From Aliivibrio sifiae (GTDB lineage: Bacteria > Pseudomonadota > Gammaproteobacteria > Enterobacterales > Vibrionaceae), in NCBI RefSeq assembly GCF_002954715.1, contig NZ_MSCP01000003.1, forward strand, positions 33,159 to 97,158: 64,000 nucleotides of DNA, in the 5' to 3' direction. Position 1 is the first letter of the stretch; each line of letters starts with the position of its first letter. A program made the translations under genes and the position numbers. Below, piece by piece: positions 37,686 through 48,114 of this stretch. The notes under the pieces are model-generated. The model worked only from the letters and a program-made list of their open reading frames with translations, did not search any database and was not told where the DNA came from.

Positions 37686-40265
37686 ATGACGCAGTCGTCA
37701 AATACGTCACAAGATGTGCAAGAAATGGTGGCCCAATCTGATACTGGTGCTCGTTCACCGCAAGGATTATCTGGCCGAATTCTATGGTTTGTTCCACTAT
37801 GTTGGTCTCTATTCCAACTTTGGTATGCTTCCCCTTTACCGTTCATTTTTGACTTCGGCATACTTAACGATACAGAAGCTCGTTCAATACATTTAGCTTT
37901 CGCTATATTTTTAGCTTTCACTGCATACCCTGCCCTAAAAAATTCACCAAGAGATCGTATTCCTGTCATTGATTGGGCTCTTGCTTTCGCTGGTAGTTTT
38001 TCTGCTGCTTATATTTATATTTTCTATGCGCAACTAGCCGATCGTTCTGGCGCACCAACAACTCCTGATATTGTAGCTTCAGTCGTAGGGATGGTGTTAT
38101 TACTTGAGGCGACACGTCGCGCTCTAGGCCCGCCACTAATGGTGGTTGCAGCTGTATTCTTGCTATATACCTTTGCTGGCCCTCATATGCCAGATGTAAT
38201 CGCGCATAAAGGCGCAAGTTTAAATAAAGCAATGTCGCACCTGTGGTTAACAACAGAAGGTGTTTTTGGTGTTGCTTTAGGTGTTTCAACTTCATTCGTT
38301 TTCTTATTTGTACTTTTTGGTGCCATGCTAGAAAAGGCAGGGGCTGGTGCTTACTTTATTAAAGTTGCTTTCTCTTTACTTGGCCACATGAAAGGCGGCC
38401 CTGCCAAAGCAGCGGTTGTGGCTTCAGGTCTATCAGGTTTAGTTTCTGGTTCATCGATTGCAAATGTGGTTACAACAGGTACGTTTACTATCCCATTAAT
38501 GAAACGAGTGGGCTTCTCTGGCGAGAAAGCGGGTGCTGTCGAAGTGGCAGCCTCTACTAATGGTCAGTTAACCCCACCAATTATGGGTGCAGCTGCATTC
38601 TTAATGGTTGAATACGTAGGTATTTCTTATGTAGAAGTGATTAAGGCTGCCCTACTGCCTGCTTTAATCTCTTACATTGCATTACTTTACATTGTTCATC
38701 TTGAAGCCTGTAAAGCGGGTATGAAAGGTCTTCCACGCCGTCATACTCCAAGTTTAGTTCATAGCTTATTATCTTTTACCGGTACAATTCTTGGGCTATG
38801 TGTAATCAGTGCTGCCGTGTATTACGGCATTGGTTGGACTAAAGATGTCTTTGGTGCAGCAGCAACACCAATTGTAACAGTTGCTTTGCTACTTTCTTAT
38901 ATTGGCCTCGTTAGCATCTCTGCAAAATATCAAGAACATGCAATGATGGCGATTGATGAAGAGCTGACTGAAGTGCCAGATCCTGGCCCTACCATCAAAT
39001 CTGGCCTACATTTTTTATTGCCAATCGTAGTATTAGTTTGGTGTTTAACCGTTGAACGTTTCTCACCAGGTTTGTCTGCTTTTTGGGCATCAGTATTTAT
39101 GATCTTCATTTTACTGACACAAAGGCCATTAATCGGTTTCTTTGCCAAAGAAGGTAATGTCATTGAACAAGTAAAACAGGGCTTCGATGACTTACTAGAA
39201 AGCTTAGTATCAGGTGCACGAAACATGATCGGTATTGGTGTTGCTACAGCAGCAGCCGGGACGGTTGTGGGAGTTGTAACCTTAACTGGTATCGGTCTGG
39301 TAATGACAGATTTCGTTGAATTTATCTCTGGTGGTAGCATTATTCTTATGCTGTTGTTTACTGCGGTAATTAGCTTAATCTTAGGTATGGGCTTACCAAC
39401 AACGGCTAACTACATTGTTGTTTCTACCTTGATGGCTCCGGTTATTGTGACTTTAGGTGCCGCGCACGGTCTGATCATTCCATTAATTGCGGTTCACCTA
39501 TTCGTGTTCTATTTCGGTATATTGGCCGATGACACTCCTCCAGTAGGTCTTGCTGCATTCGCGGCAGCGGCAATAGCAAAATCAGATCCAATTCGTACTG
39601 GTATTCAAGGGTTCACTTACGATATTCGTACAGCGATATTGCCTTTCATGTTTGTTTTCAATACACAGCTCTTATTGATGGGCATTGATTCTTGGTGGCA
39701 TTTAGCCCTCACAATAATCTCATCAATTATTGCTATGTTGACCTTCTCAGCAGCAACACAAGGCTGGTGGTTTACGAAAACAAAATGGTGGGAAGTTGTT
39801 TTACTACTTCTGATCACTTTTTCATTATTCCGCCCAGGTTTCTGGTGGGATAAGATCTATCCAGCCAAAGATTATTATCAAGGTATTGAGATTGCTCAAA
39901 TTGCTGAAGAACTAAATGTGGGACAATCCCTCACATTAGAAGTTGTCGGTCAAAATCTTGAAGGCGATGTCATTAGTAAAACGGTTCGTTTACCTTTTGA
40001 AGATCGCGCTGTCACTGGTGAAGATCGAGTGAGCTCTATGGGTCTAATGTTATCTGAAGTCGATAACAAAATGATCGTAGATATGGTCGAGTTTGGCAGT
40101 CCTGCTGAAGCTTCCGGAATAGATTTTGATTGGGAAATAAAGAATGTGGTTCTTGATGCAGACCGCCCATTAAAAGAATGGGTATTTGTACCAACCCTTC
40201 TTCTATTGTTTGCACTAGGCTTTAATCAGCGTCGCCGAGCTAAAAAGGAAAACTTAGCGGCATAA
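37686..40265 (+). CDS. TRAP transporter permease, fused DctQM type with C-terminal DUF3394 domain
   Basis: From the ATG at 37686 (AAGGAAAAG site) the protein has 859 residues; an upstream start at 37653 lacks a site. It fuses the small DctQ-like part (about 30-160, four TM helices) to the DctM channel (about 185-690; GLVSGSSIANVVTTG at 251-265, QLTPPIMGAAAFLM, GMGLPTTANYIVVST). After the last channel helices comes a soluble segment (about 730-830) with FGSPAEASGI at 803-812, like the ligand loop of a PDZ fold, and then a final TM helix. This tail matches what I know as DUF3394. It pairs with the TAXI protein just upstream. Confidence 0.9.
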   Translation: MTQSSNTSQDVQEMVAQSDTGARSPQGLSGRILWFVPLCWSLFQLWYASPLPFIFDFGILNDTEARSIHLAFAIFLAFTAYPALKNSPRDRIPVIDWALAFAGSFSAAYIYIFYAQLADRSGAPTTPDIVASVVGMVLLLEATRRALGPPLMVVAAVFLLYTFAGPHMPDVIAHKGASLNKAMSHLWLTTEGVFGVALGVSTSFVFLFVLFGAMLEKAGAGAYFIKVAFSLLGHMKGGPAKAAVVASGLSGLVSGSSIANVVTTGTFTIPLMKRVGFSGEKAGAVEVAASTNGQLTPPIMGAAAFLMVEYVGISYVEVIKAALLPALISYIALLYIVHLEACKAGMKGLPRRHTPSLVHSLLSFTGTILGLCVISAAVYYGIGWTKDVFGAAATPIVTVALLLSYIGLVSISAKYQEHAMMAIDEELTEVPDPGPTIKSGLHFLLPIVVLVWCLTVERFSPGLSAFWASVFMIFILLTQRPLIGFFAKEGNVIEQVKQGFDDLLESLVSGARNMIGIGVATAAAGTVVGVVTLTGIGLVMTDFVEFISGGSIILMLLFTAVISLILGMGLPTTANYIVVSTLMAPVIVTLGAAHGLIIPLIAVHLFVFYFGILADDTPPVGLAAFAAAAIAKSDPIRTGIQGFTYDIRTAILPFMFVFNTQLLLMGIDSWWHLALTIISSIIAMLTFSAATQGWWFTKTKWWEVVLLLLITFSLFRPGFWWDKIYPAKDYYQGIEIAQIAEELNVGQSLTLEVVGQNLEGDVISKTVRLPFEDRAVTGEDRVSSMGLMLSEVDNKMIVDMVEFGSPAEASGIDFDWEIKNVVLDADRPLKEWVFVPTLLLLFALGFNQRRRAKKENLAA

Positions 40266-40320
40266 ATTAATGAATGGAATCTAAGGGGAGAATAACTCCC
40301 CTAATTAGGTAATAAAAATT

Positions 40321-40758
40321 ATGTATAAACAAATTTTGGTTCCAGTAGATTTAAATGATAAAGGCTTTGCTGATAAAGCGGTTGAACTAGCTGTTTGGCA
40401 CGCAAAACATTCTAATGCTGAACTTCATTTATTAAATGTGTTACCTGGGATCCATATGTCGATGGTATCGACTTATTTCCCTAAAGGTGCAGCAAAGCAA
40501 ATGAAAGATGATGTTTCAAAACAACTGAATGAATTTGCAGCTAAGTTTGTAGATGAAGACGTGGTATACAGAGTACACGTTGCTGAAGGTAAACCTTATG
40601 TCACTATTTTAGATTATGCTGAACGTCTAGGTGCAGATCTAATTGTAATGCCAAGTCATAAGCGTTCTAAAATAGATAAAGTGATGCTCGGTTCTGTTGC
40701 TAGTAAAGTGGTAGAAAACTCACCGATTAACGTTATGGTTGTTAAACCTCAAGGTTAA
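40321..40758 (+). CDS. UspA-family protein linked to the TRAP transporter
   Basis: The 145-residue protein is one universal stress domain: KQILVPVDLNDKGFADKAVELAVWHA at the N-terminus, LHLLNVLPG, YAERLGADLIVMPSH, and the closing LGSVASKVVENSPINVMVVKP. The ATP-binding glycine pair of typical ATP-binding Usp proteins is only partly kept (SHKRSKIDKVMLGS), so nucleotide binding is uncertain. It follows the permease by 55 nt. In Halomonas the TRAP system teaABC carries a Usp gene, teaD, in the same place, where it modulates transport; a similar role is a fair inference here. Confidence 0.88.
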   Translation: MYKQILVPVDLNDKGFADKAVELAVWHAKHSNAELHLLNVLPGIHMSMVSTYFPKGAAKQMKDDVSKQLNEFAAKFVDEDVVYRVHVAEGKPYVTILDYAERLGADLIVMPSHKRSKIDKVMLGSVASKVVENSPINVMVVKPQG

Positions 40759-40774
40759 TGCCTTTATAACTAAA

Positions 40775-40806
40775 ATAAAAAAAGGAGCCATTGGCTCCTT
40801 TTTTTA
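40775..40806. terminator. Terminator of the TRAP-usp operon, bidirectional with rluA
   Basis: AAAAAAAGGAGCC pairs with GGCTCCTTTTTTT around a three-nt loop (ATT), with A and T arms on both sides. Confidence 0.88.
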
Positions 40807-40829
40807 TTTTTAGCAATATATAAAATCTC

Positions 40830-41564
40830 TTACTGCTTAGGCAAGGTTTTATAATCAGGTCTTATCGGCGTAATACTCATTGAATCTAAAACACCCGATT
40901 TAGCTTCTGGATAAAACTCACAAGGTGCAAATAAACTGATAAATTTATCGGTTTCTGGATGATAAAAACTCAACTCAGCAGAGTGCAGTTGCAAACGTTT
41001 AGAAAACGCCAGAGCCTCTTCACACGCGTAAAACTCATCTCCAACAATCTCATGCCCCTCTTCCATCATATGCACACGCAATTGATGAGAACGACCCGTG
41101 ATCGGCAATAAGCGCACTAATGTTGTCTTATCTTCAACTTGTATCACTTGATAGCCCGTTTGTGATGGCTTTCCATGCTCGTAACACACCATTTGGCGTG
41201 GACGATTTGGCCAATCACAAATTAACGGTAAATCAATATGGCCTTCTACTTTCTCTACTTTCCCCCATACTCGTGCGTAATACACTTTATGAGTTAAGCG
41301 ATACTGAAATTGCTTTTTAATGTGCCTTTCAGCTTCTTTATATAAAGCAAAAATCATCAGTCCAGACGTCGACATATCAAGGCGGTGTACAAGCTGAGCT
41401 TCTGGAAACTCGGCAATAACACGAGACCATACACTGTCATAGTGCTCAGGAGCCCTGCCGGGATTAGAAAGTAATCCCGCAGGTTTATTCACTGCAAGAA
41501 TCGCTTCATCTTGATAGACAATATCAAGCGGTTCCATTGGTGGATTGTACTCAAGCATTGCCAT
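40830..41564 (-). CDS. rluA: Dual-specificity tRNA/23S rRNA pseudouridine synthase RluA
   Basis: RluA makes pseudouridine 746 in 23S rRNA and 32 in several tRNAs (E. coli numbering). The 244-residue protein begins MAMLEYNPPMEPLDIVYQDE, which lines up with E. coli RluA, and contains the catalytic aspartate in HRLDMSTSGLM (Asp63) and RSHQLRVHM. No S4 domain is present, as expected for RluA. It lies 2 nt beyond the rapA stop codon, the same rapA-rluA pair as in E. coli. Confidence 0.95.
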   Translation of the reverse strand: MAMLEYNPPMEPLDIVYQDEAILAVNKPAGLLSNPGRAPEHYDSVWSRVIAEFPEAQLVHRLDMSTSGLMIFALYKEAERHIKKQFQYRLTHKVYYARVWGKVEKVEGHIDLPLICDWPNRPRQMVCYEHGKPSQTGYQVIQVEDKTTLVRLLPITGRSHQLRVHMMEEGHEIVGDEFYACEEALAFSKRLQLHSAELSFYHPETDKFISLFAPCEFYPEAKSGVLDSMSITPIRPDYKTLPKQ

Positions 41565-41566
41565 AA

Positions 41567-44476
41567 TTAGTTATGGCTCACGACGATTAAACGCAGTGAA
41601 TCAAGCTGTACTTGCGCTTTACCTATATATCCTGAAAGTTCGCTCATTTGAGTTTCAATTTGCGTTAATTCTTCATCACGGATATTTGGGTTTACCGCTT
41701 TCAATGCTTGTAAACGTTCAAGTTCTGCATTCAATGCTACTTTCATCTCTGTATTTGCATCAACACGAACGGCTTCAATACGATCTTCGATGCTTACTTC
41801 CGCAGTATCAATAAGTGCATGAATCTCTTTCTGTACGGAATTAACCAACTTACTCGCCATATGACGGTTAACAGGACTTAATTGACGGTTAAAGCTTTCA
41901 AACTCAACTTGAGCCGATAGATCATTACCTTTGCTATCCATCATTAGACGAATTGGCGTTTTCGGTAAGAAGCGACCAATACCGCTTTGCTTAGGCGCTT
42001 GTGCATCCACCACATAAACCAATTCAAGCAATAATGTCCCTGCAGGCAACGCTTTATTTTTCAATAAAGAAACCGCTGTAGCACCCACACCTTCGGTTAA
42101 AACTAAATCAATACCACCTTGGATCATTGGGTGTTCCCAGCTGATCAAGTTCATATCTTCACGAGAGAGTGCCGTTTCACGATCAAACGTAATCGTACAA
42201 CCTTCATAAGGCAGACCTGGGTAACTAGATACCAACATATTTTCTGCAGGAGTAACAACAATGGCATTTTCGCCTTTATCATCCTGATTCAAACCAATCG
42301 TATCAAACAGATTTAATGCAAAATTAACTAAGTTCGTATCACCATCCGTTGCGGCAATCTTCTCAGCAAGTGCTTTTGCCTTATCACCACCATTAGAGTG
42401 AACTTCTAACAGGCGATCTCGGCCTTGCTCTAATTGTACTTTTAATTCTTTATTTAACGCTGCTGATTCTTCAATAAGAGGTTCTAATCCATCCGATTTT
42501 CCTGTCGCTAAAATCGCAATGATCGTATCAGAGAATTTTTCATATACAGCTCGACCAGTAGGACAAGTTTCACCAAAAGCATTAAGGCCCTCGTCAAACC
42601 AACGAGCTAATAGTTCTTGAGATGTGCCTTGTAAATACGGAACATGAATCTCAATATCACGTTTTTGACCAATACGATCCAAACGCCCAATACGTTGCTC
42701 AAGTAGATCTGGGTTAAATGGTAAATCAAACATCACTAATTGATTAGCAAACTGGAAATTACGTCCTTCAGAACCGATTTCAGAACAGATAAGAACCTGA
42801 GCCCCGCCTTCTTCTTGAGCAAAGTAAGCAGCCGCTTTATCTCGTTCGATAATAGACATACCTTCATGGAAAACCGTACCACGAATACCTTCTCGCTCAC
42901 GTAATGCTTGCTCTAATTGCAAAGCAGTTGAAGCGCGAGAAGCGATAATTAATACTTTCTCGTTACGATTTTCTTTTAATAGTTCAAGCAACCAGTTAAC
43001 TCGTGGATCAAACTGCCACCACGTTGCACTATCGCCTTCAAATTCTTGGAAGATTTCTTCAGGATAAAGCATTTTCATTGCACGAGCTTCATCACTCATG
43101 CGGCCACCCATCATCGTCGCCACACGCATAGAAGTCGCATATTGTGATGGTAAAGGCATTGGCATTAAGTTCAAGTTACGTAATGGAAACCCTTTAATAG
43201 CGGCACGGGTATTACGGAATAACACTCGACCAGTACCATGACGATCCATTAGATTATCGACTAATTCTTGACGCGCTTGGCTTTGTTGTTCTTCTGAATC
43301 TGATGATTCAATAATTCTAAATAGCGGCTCTACATCTTGCTCTGTAAGTAACTCTGTAATTCGATTTTTTGCATCATTCGGTAACTTATCACCGCTCATC
43401 AAAGCAGTAACGGCATCAGCAACAGGTTGATATTGGCGCTCTTCTTCAACAAACGCATCGTAATCATAGAAGCGATCTGGATCTAATAGGCGCAAACGAG
43501 CAAAGTGACTTTCATGACCTAATTGCTCAGGTGTTGCCGTTAACAGTAAAACGCCAGCGGTTTCTTCTGCAATCGCTTCGATTACTTGATATTCACGACT
43601 TGGTTTTGTTTGGTTCCATTCAAGGTGATGAGCTTCATCAACAACAAGAAGATCCCAATCAGCTTCAACAACTTGCTCAAAACGACGCTTACTCTTACGA
43701 ATAAAATCTAATGAACACAGTACCAATTGTGCGGTATCAAATGGGTTTTCTGAATCAGCATAAGATTCAATACAGCGCTCTTCATCAAAGATAGAGAAAT
43801 GCAGATTGAAACGACGCATCATTTCGACCAACCATTGGTGCTGCAGCGTTTCAGGCACAACAATTAGTACTCGCTCAGCACGACCAGATAGCACTTGCTG
43901 ATGAATGATCATACCAGCTTCAATTGTCTTACCTAAACCTACTTCATCTGCCAGCAAAACACGCGGAGCGTAACGACGACCTACTTCTTGGGCGATAAAT
44001 AGTTGGTGAGGAATTAAACCTGCACGCATACCACATAAACCACGCATTGGGTTTTTATGTTGCTCATATTGATTTTGAAGCGCACGATAACGCAAAGCAA
44101 AACGATCCATACGATCAATTTGACCTGCAAATAGTTTATCTTGAGGTTTATTAAAGCGAATTTGATGGCTTAGTAATGTTTCACGAAGAACAACGTTCAC
44201 TTCATCAGTATCAGTTCGAGTTCCGATGTAAGTTAATAACCCACCATCCTCGATAACGTCTTCTACTTCAAGTGACCAGCCTTCATGGCTTTCAATTGTA
44301 TCTCCTTTATTGAACATCACTCGGGTAACGGGTGCATCATGTCTTGCGTATAAACGATTTTCTTCTGATGCGGCAAAAAGTACAGATACGGTTCTATCGT
44401 CAACAGCAACCACTGTTCCTAAACCCAAATCACTTTCTGTATCACTGATCCAACGTTGGCCCAAAGCAAATGACAT
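41567..44476 (-). CDS. rapA: RNA polymerase-associated ATPase RapA
   Basis: RapA is a SWI2/SNF2-type ATPase that recycles RNA polymerase stuck after termination. The ATG at 44476 gives 969 residues beginning MSFALGQRW, as in the family; an earlier start is not supported. Domains: two N-terminal Tudor-like domains (about 1-107), helicase lobe 1 with DEVGLGKT (177-184) and DEAH (280-283), lobe 2 with [10 protein letters not shown] and [11 protein letters not shown], and the long RapA C-terminal region. It is followed directly by rluA. Confidence 0.97.
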   Translation of the reverse strand: MSFALGQRWISDTESDLGLGTVVAVDDRTVSVLFAASEENRLYARHDAPVTRVMFNKGDTIESHEGWSLEVEDVIEDGGLLTYIGTRTDTDEVNVVLRETLLSHQIRFNKPQDKLFAGQIDRMDRFALRYRALQNQYEQHKNPMRGLCGMRAGLIPHQLFIAQEVGRRYAPRVLLADEVGLGKTIEAGMIIHQQVLSGRAERVLIVVPETLQHQWLVEMMRRFNLHFSIFDEERCIESYADSENPFDTAQLVLCSLDFIRKSKRRFEQVVEADWDLLVVDEAHHLEWNQTKPSREYQVIEAIAEETAGVLLLTATPEQLGHESHFARLRLLDPDRFYDYDAFVEEERQYQPVADAVTALMSGDKLPNDAKNRITELLTEQDVEPLFRIIESSDSEEQQSQARQELVDNLMDRHGTGRVLFRNTRAAIKGFPLRNLNLMPMPLPSQYATSMRVATMMGGRMSDEARAMKMLYPEEIFQEFEGDSATWWQFDPRVNWLLELLKENRNEKVLIIASRASTALQLEQALREREGIRGTVFHEGMSIIERDKAAAYFAQEEGGAQVLICSEIGSEGRNFQFANQLVMFDLPFNPDLLEQRIGRLDRIGQKRDIEIHVPYLQGTSQELLARWFDEGLNAFGETCPTGRAVYEKFSDTIIAILATGKSDGLEPLIEESAALNKELKVQLEQGRDRLLEVHSNGGDKAKALAEKIAATDGDTNLVNFALNLFDTIGLNQDDKGENAIVVTPAENMLVSSYPGLPYEGCTITFDRETALSREDMNLISWEHPMIQGGIDLVLTEGVGATAVSLLKNKALPAGTLLLELVYVVDAQAPKQSGIGRFLPKTPIRLMMDSKGNDLSAQVEFESFNRQLSPVNRHMASKLVNSVQKEIHALIDTAEVSIEDRIEAVRVDANTEMKVALNAELERLQALKAVNPNIRDEELTQIETQMSELSGYIGKAQVQLDSLRLIVVSHN

Positions 44477-44641
44477 AGTAGTAATACACCTCAAAATTAA
44501 TTAATTGATTTTATATAGAGTGAGAGTTTCATAATGAACCGAGAATAGACAGCCTTAAACGGCGAGGTTCAAAAGGGCGCCAATATTACTGTATGAGAGC
44601 AGTTAGGTCACGCCTATTTATCATAAAACTGAGTGTAGTCG

Positions 44642-44670
44642 ATTATACTCAATTTGAGTGTGAAAAGTTT
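44642..44670 (-). promoter_or_regulatory. Possible rapA promoter with overlapping dyad
   Basis: On the minus strand a TATAAT (44642-44647) lies directly after a near-perfect dyad, ACTCAA-t-TTGAGT (44647-44659 on the plus strand). The -35 position 17 nt upstream (44665-44670) reads AAACTT, a poor match. It sits between the thiQ stop and rapA, 166 nt from the rapA start. Weak evidence. Confidence 0.3.
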
Positions 44671-45373
44671 ACTTAACCGCGTCTAAATATCGAGTTAATT
44701 CAGGAGGATTGTCTTGTGTCATTATCTCTGTCATTTTGCCATAACTTAATACTTTATGACTGCAGACAAAAGCATAATGAGAAGCTAACGCTTTGGCATC
44801 TTGAATACTATGCGTCACCATGAGTACAGTTAACTTTTGACTCTTAATTAGATCTCGAATTAATACAATCATCTCTTCCCTTAACATTGGGTCAAGGGCT
44901 GAAAAAGGCTCATCTAATAATAAAACAGGCTTTTTTTGTACTAAACATCGAGCTAACGCTACACGCTGTTTTTGACCACCAGAAAGTTGTTCAGGTAGCC
45001 TATATAATAAACCATCCACCCCTACCTGTTGAGCGGCGCGAGTTACTTGTTCTTTCTCTTCATTACTAAGGCGTAAATTAGGTTTAATTCCTAAACCAAT
45101 ATTATCTACAATTGATAAATGAGCAAAAAGATTATGTTCTTGGAATAACATAGATAATGGACGTTGATGAGGCGCTTGTAATAACAAGGATTGCTGTTCA
45201 ATACTAATATCACCAGATTCAGGTTCAATAAATCCAGCAAGCAAGCTAAGTAACGTACTTTTACCTGCACCACTAGGCCCAAGAATAGCAACCACATTCC
45301 CTTGATTTACAGTTAAATTAAATTCAAATAACTCTGAGTTGTAACGATATTTCACATCAGAAAAATTCAACAT
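44669..45373 (-). CDS. thiQ: Thiamine ABC transporter, ATP-binding protein
   Basis: ThiQ powers thiamine and thiamine phosphate import with ThiB and ThiP. The 234-residue ATPase has Walker A GPSGAGKST at 32-40, Q-loop FQEHNLF, signature LSGGQKQR at 130-137, Walker B LLLDEP at 151-156, and the switch histidine in MVTHS. Its start overlaps the thiP stop by one base (TAATG). It is the last gene of thiBPQ. Confidence 0.95.
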   Translation of the reverse strand: MLNFSDVKYRYNSELFEFNLTVNQGNVVAILGPSGAGKSTLLSLLAGFIEPESGDISIEQQSLLLQAPHQRPLSMLFQEHNLFAHLSIVDNIGLGIKPNLRLSNEEKEQVTRAAQQVGVDGLLYRLPEQLSGGQKQRVALARCLVQKKPVLLLDEPFSALDPMLREEMIVLIRDLIKSQKLTVLMVTHSIQDAKALASHYAFVCSHKVLSYGKMTEIMTQDNPPELTRYLDAVK

Positions 45374-47016
45374 TACACTTCACCTTTACGTTTACGTTTA
45401 CGTTTAGAAGAGAATAACCATTCCACAACACCAAATACTCCCACACTTAATACGAGTAAACTTAGGGAGATAACGGCAGCAGCATCCATTTGATAACTGC
45501 CTAATAATTGAAAAAGATAGAGGGGTAAAGTACGAAAATCTTGACTGCCAAACAAGGCGATGGCGCTTAAATCGCCAATCGACATAATAAATGCTATCGC
45601 AAATGCATGAGCCATTGGTTTTCTTAACGCTCGCCACTCAATCAATCTAAAACGAGTAAAACCGTTTAATCCTAAACTGCCACATAACAAATGATATTGC
45701 TGAGCGATATGAAGCAATGGTTGAGCGAGTGTTTTTATCACATAAGGCAGTGCCATTAATGCATTAACCAATACCACGATCCAAATTGCTATTGAAAATA
45801 CATCAGTTATATTTCGCAATAATAAAAACAACCCCGTACTAATAACTAACCCGGGGGTCACCAAGATCATCGTACCAATCAAATCCAATTTATCTGCTAA
45901 TAGACGTTTTTCATTTAATCTTAATGCTCTTGTCGTATGTAATAAGATAACGCCAAAAACCATAGCAAGTACTGCCGCACTTAACGCTACAATCAAAGAA
46001 TTAACTAGAGCTAACCAAAATTGAGACGATGTTAATACTGTCGCCAATTCTGAATTTAAACCACTAATAACGACCATCAATAACGGGGGTAATAAAAAGA
46101 TAATAAGAAATACAATCCAAGCCCTATCCCATAATCGCTCTTGTTTTGAATCTTGGTATAACACAGCTTGATATATAGAACCGGAATCGACGGCAACAGA
46201 AATTGAAAAGCGCTGAATAATTAAGGAAAGTACACCGCATAATAACATTTGCCATAAAGCTAAAATAGCACCTGACTGCAAGTCAAAATCAAATTTAATA
46301 GCTTGATAAATAGCAAGCTCAATTGTGGTTGATTTAGGCCCTCCACCTAACGCCATTACAGTAGCAAAACTGGTAAAGCACAACATAAAGATCAAACCTG
46401 CGACATGAGGAAATTGCTGCTTAATTCTCGGCCAAGCAACCAATCTATACTTATTCCAACCAGCTAATCCTAAATGTGCCGATAATTGGTGTTGCTCAGC
46501 AGGAATAGAATCTAAGGTTTGTAAAAAAAGGCGTGTGGCAAAAGGGTAATTAAAAAAAACATGGGCGAGTAAAATGCCATTTAAACCATAAATAGAGAAA
46601 GGAAGGGAACCACCAAACCATTCAAATACCTCTGCAATAAGTCCACTATTTCCATAAATAGACAATAAACCAAACACACCAACTAACACCGGTAAAACAA
46701 GCGTCGTAGCACAAAGCTTAAGTAACAATCCTCTGCCTAAAAATTGTCGACGTGATAATGCATACGCAGTTGGAATCGCAAGGCTAATACTAAATAAAGT
46801 AGATAGAAACGCTTGGTATAAACTAAATTGAGTAATATAACGATAATAAGGATCAGACCAAATTAGACTTAAATCCAAACTTGGGGATTCTAAAAACAGA
46901 GCACTGATCGATCCACCAACAAAGCCAATAATAATAATTGCGATGAAATATCCCAAAGCAGGGACAGAGCTATAAGAAGAGGTCTTTTTCATAGTTGCCA
47001 AAAGAAAGGAGCACAA
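45373..47016 (-). CDS. thiP: Thiamine ABC transporter, permease
   Basis: ThiP is the membrane channel of the thiamine importer. The 547-residue protein holds two fused permease modules, about six TM helices each, with the EAA-type loops near HLGLAGWNKYRLVAWPRIK and LGLNGFTRFRLIEWRALRKP. The chosen start is a TTG at 47016 because AAGGAG lies five nt upstream of it; an ATG eight codons later (46992) lacks a good site and remains possible. It follows thiB by 19 nt. Fused double permeases are typical for ThiP and for iron(III) permeases, but the flanking thiB and thiQ and the TPP riboswitch settle the function. Confidence 0.93.
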   Translation of the reverse strand: MCSFLLATMKKTSSYSSVPALGYFIAIIIIGFVGGSISALFLESPSLDLSLIWSDPYYRYITQFSLYQAFLSTLFSISLAIPTAYALSRRQFLGRGLLLKLCATTLVLPVLVGVFGLLSIYGNSGLIAEVFEWFGGSLPFSIYGLNGILLAHVFFNYPFATRLFLQTLDSIPAEQHQLSAHLGLAGWNKYRLVAWPRIKQQFPHVAGLIFMLCFTSFATVMALGGGPKSTTIELAIYQAIKFDFDLQSGAILALWQMLLCGVLSLIIQRFSISVAVDSGSIYQAVLYQDSKQERLWDRAWIVFLIIFLLPPLLMVVISGLNSELATVLTSSQFWLALVNSLIVALSAAVLAMVFGVILLHTTRALRLNEKRLLADKLDLIGTMILVTPGLVISTGLFLLLRNITDVFSIAIWIVVLVNALMALPYVIKTLAQPLLHIAQQYHLLCGSLGLNGFTRFRLIEWRALRKPMAHAFAIAFIMSIGDLSAIALFGSQDFRTLPLYLFQLLGSYQMDAAAVISLSLLVLSVGVFGVVEWLFSSKRKRKRKGEV

Positions 47017-47035
47017 CAGTACTCCTTATTTCAAA

Positions 47036-48052
47036 TTAGAATGTCAGAGCATGTTGCCATTCGCGGATCCACGATTTACGTTGTTGTGAGATCTCTTGTG
47101 AACTAAACGACAACCCTTTATTTGGTACAGTTAATGTTTCAAAACCAGCAGGTTGTTTAACATCGGTTACTGGGTACATCCAATTTCCGGTCGGCATCGC
47201 AGATTGAAATTTATCACTCAATATAAAAGCCAGAAATTCATCTGCTAATTTATTATTTGTTGTGTTTTTCACTTTCGCTGCAACTTCAACTTGCATGTAA
47301 TGCCCCTCTGAAAAATTAGCCGCTGCAAAACGATCGTCTTTTTCAGCGATTAGATGATACGCGGGAGACGTTGTATAAGATAAAACTAAGTCAGACTCCT
47401 CCTCTAAAAACATACTATAAGCTTCTGACCAACCTTTAGTTACCGTAACTGTTTTCTTCGCGAGTTGTTTCCACGCTTGTGGTGCGTCATCACCGTAAAC
47501 TGATTTCATCCACAACAATAAACCTTGACCCGGAGTTGATGTTCTTGGATCTTGATAAATAACTTTTAAATCATCACGATTTTCAACTAGCTCTTTTAAA
47601 CTTTTTGGAGGATTTGCTACTTTTTCTTTATTATAAACAAAGGCAAAGTAACCAAAATCATAAGGCACAAACGTTGTATCATTCCAGCCACCCGGTACAG
47701 TAACTGAATCAGTATTAACCTGATGTTGAGCTAACAGCCCCGTTGCCTTCGCTTCTGCCATTAAGTTGTTATCTAAACCTAATACAATATCTGCTTTCGC
47801 ATTTTTACCTTCAAGACGCAGACGATTTAAAATAGAAACCCCGTCATCAAGAGCAACAAGCTTTAAGTCACAGCCACATTGAGCTTCAAAAGCGGCCTCG
47901 ATTGTTGGCCCTGGGCCCCAATCAGCGGCAAAGGAATCATAAGTATAAACGGTTAATGTATTTGCTGCTGAAGCAGAAAAAGAAGTCACTACTGCCATAG
48001 TTAAGGCTGTGGATAATAGCTTACGAGAAGAAAAGATAGAAAGAGTGTTCAT
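47036..48052 (-). CDS. thiB: Thiamine ABC transporter, periplasmic binding protein
   Basis: ThiB binds thiamine, thiamine phosphate and thiamine diphosphate in the periplasm. The 338-residue protein has a signal peptide (about 1-29, ending FSASA), LTVYTYDSFAADWGPGP at the N-terminus of the mature part, and the GCDLKLVALDDG and LGLDNNL segments seen in ThiB. WSEAYSMFLEEESDLVLSYTTSPAYH matches the ligand pocket region. The AAGGATG ribosome-binding site lies in a helix controlled by the upstream TPP riboswitch. First gene of thiBPQ. Confidence 0.95.
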   Translation of the reverse strand: MNTLSIFSSRKLLSTALTMAVVTSFSASAANTLTVYTYDSFAADWGPGPTIEAAFEAQCGCDLKLVALDDGVSILNRLRLEGKNAKADIVLGLDNNLMAEAKATGLLAQHQVNTDSVTVPGGWNDTTFVPYDFGYFAFVYNKEKVANPPKSLKELVENRDDLKVIYQDPRTSTPGQGLLLWMKSVYGDDAPQAWKQLAKKTVTVTKGWSEAYSMFLEEESDLVLSYTTSPAYHLIAEKDDRFAAANFSEGHYMQVEVAAKVKNTTNNKLADEFLAFILSDKFQSAMPTGNWMYPVTDVKQPAGFETLTVPNKGLSFSSQEISQQRKSWIREWQHALTF

Positions 48053-48063
48053 TATGTGCGCTT

Positions 48064-48113
48064 ACATCCTTTTGAGCGGCACAGAATTAAGTTGATATTC
48101 TCAAAGAGGATGT
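48064..48113 (-). promoter_or_regulatory. Expression platform: helix hiding the thiB ribosome-binding site
   Basis: Directly after the riboswitch, ACATCCTCTTTGAG (minus strand, 48113-48100) can pair with CTCAAAAGGATGT (48076-48064), one bulge, closing a 23-nt loop. The second strand contains the AAGGATG Shine-Dalgarno of thiB. No T run follows, so control is likely at translation start. Confidence 0.75.
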
Positions 48114-48114
48114 C

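Noticed and set aside
38930-39340. 136-codon ORF antisense to the TRAP permease
   Set aside because: Entirely within the coding region of a clear membrane protein; no start signal or family.
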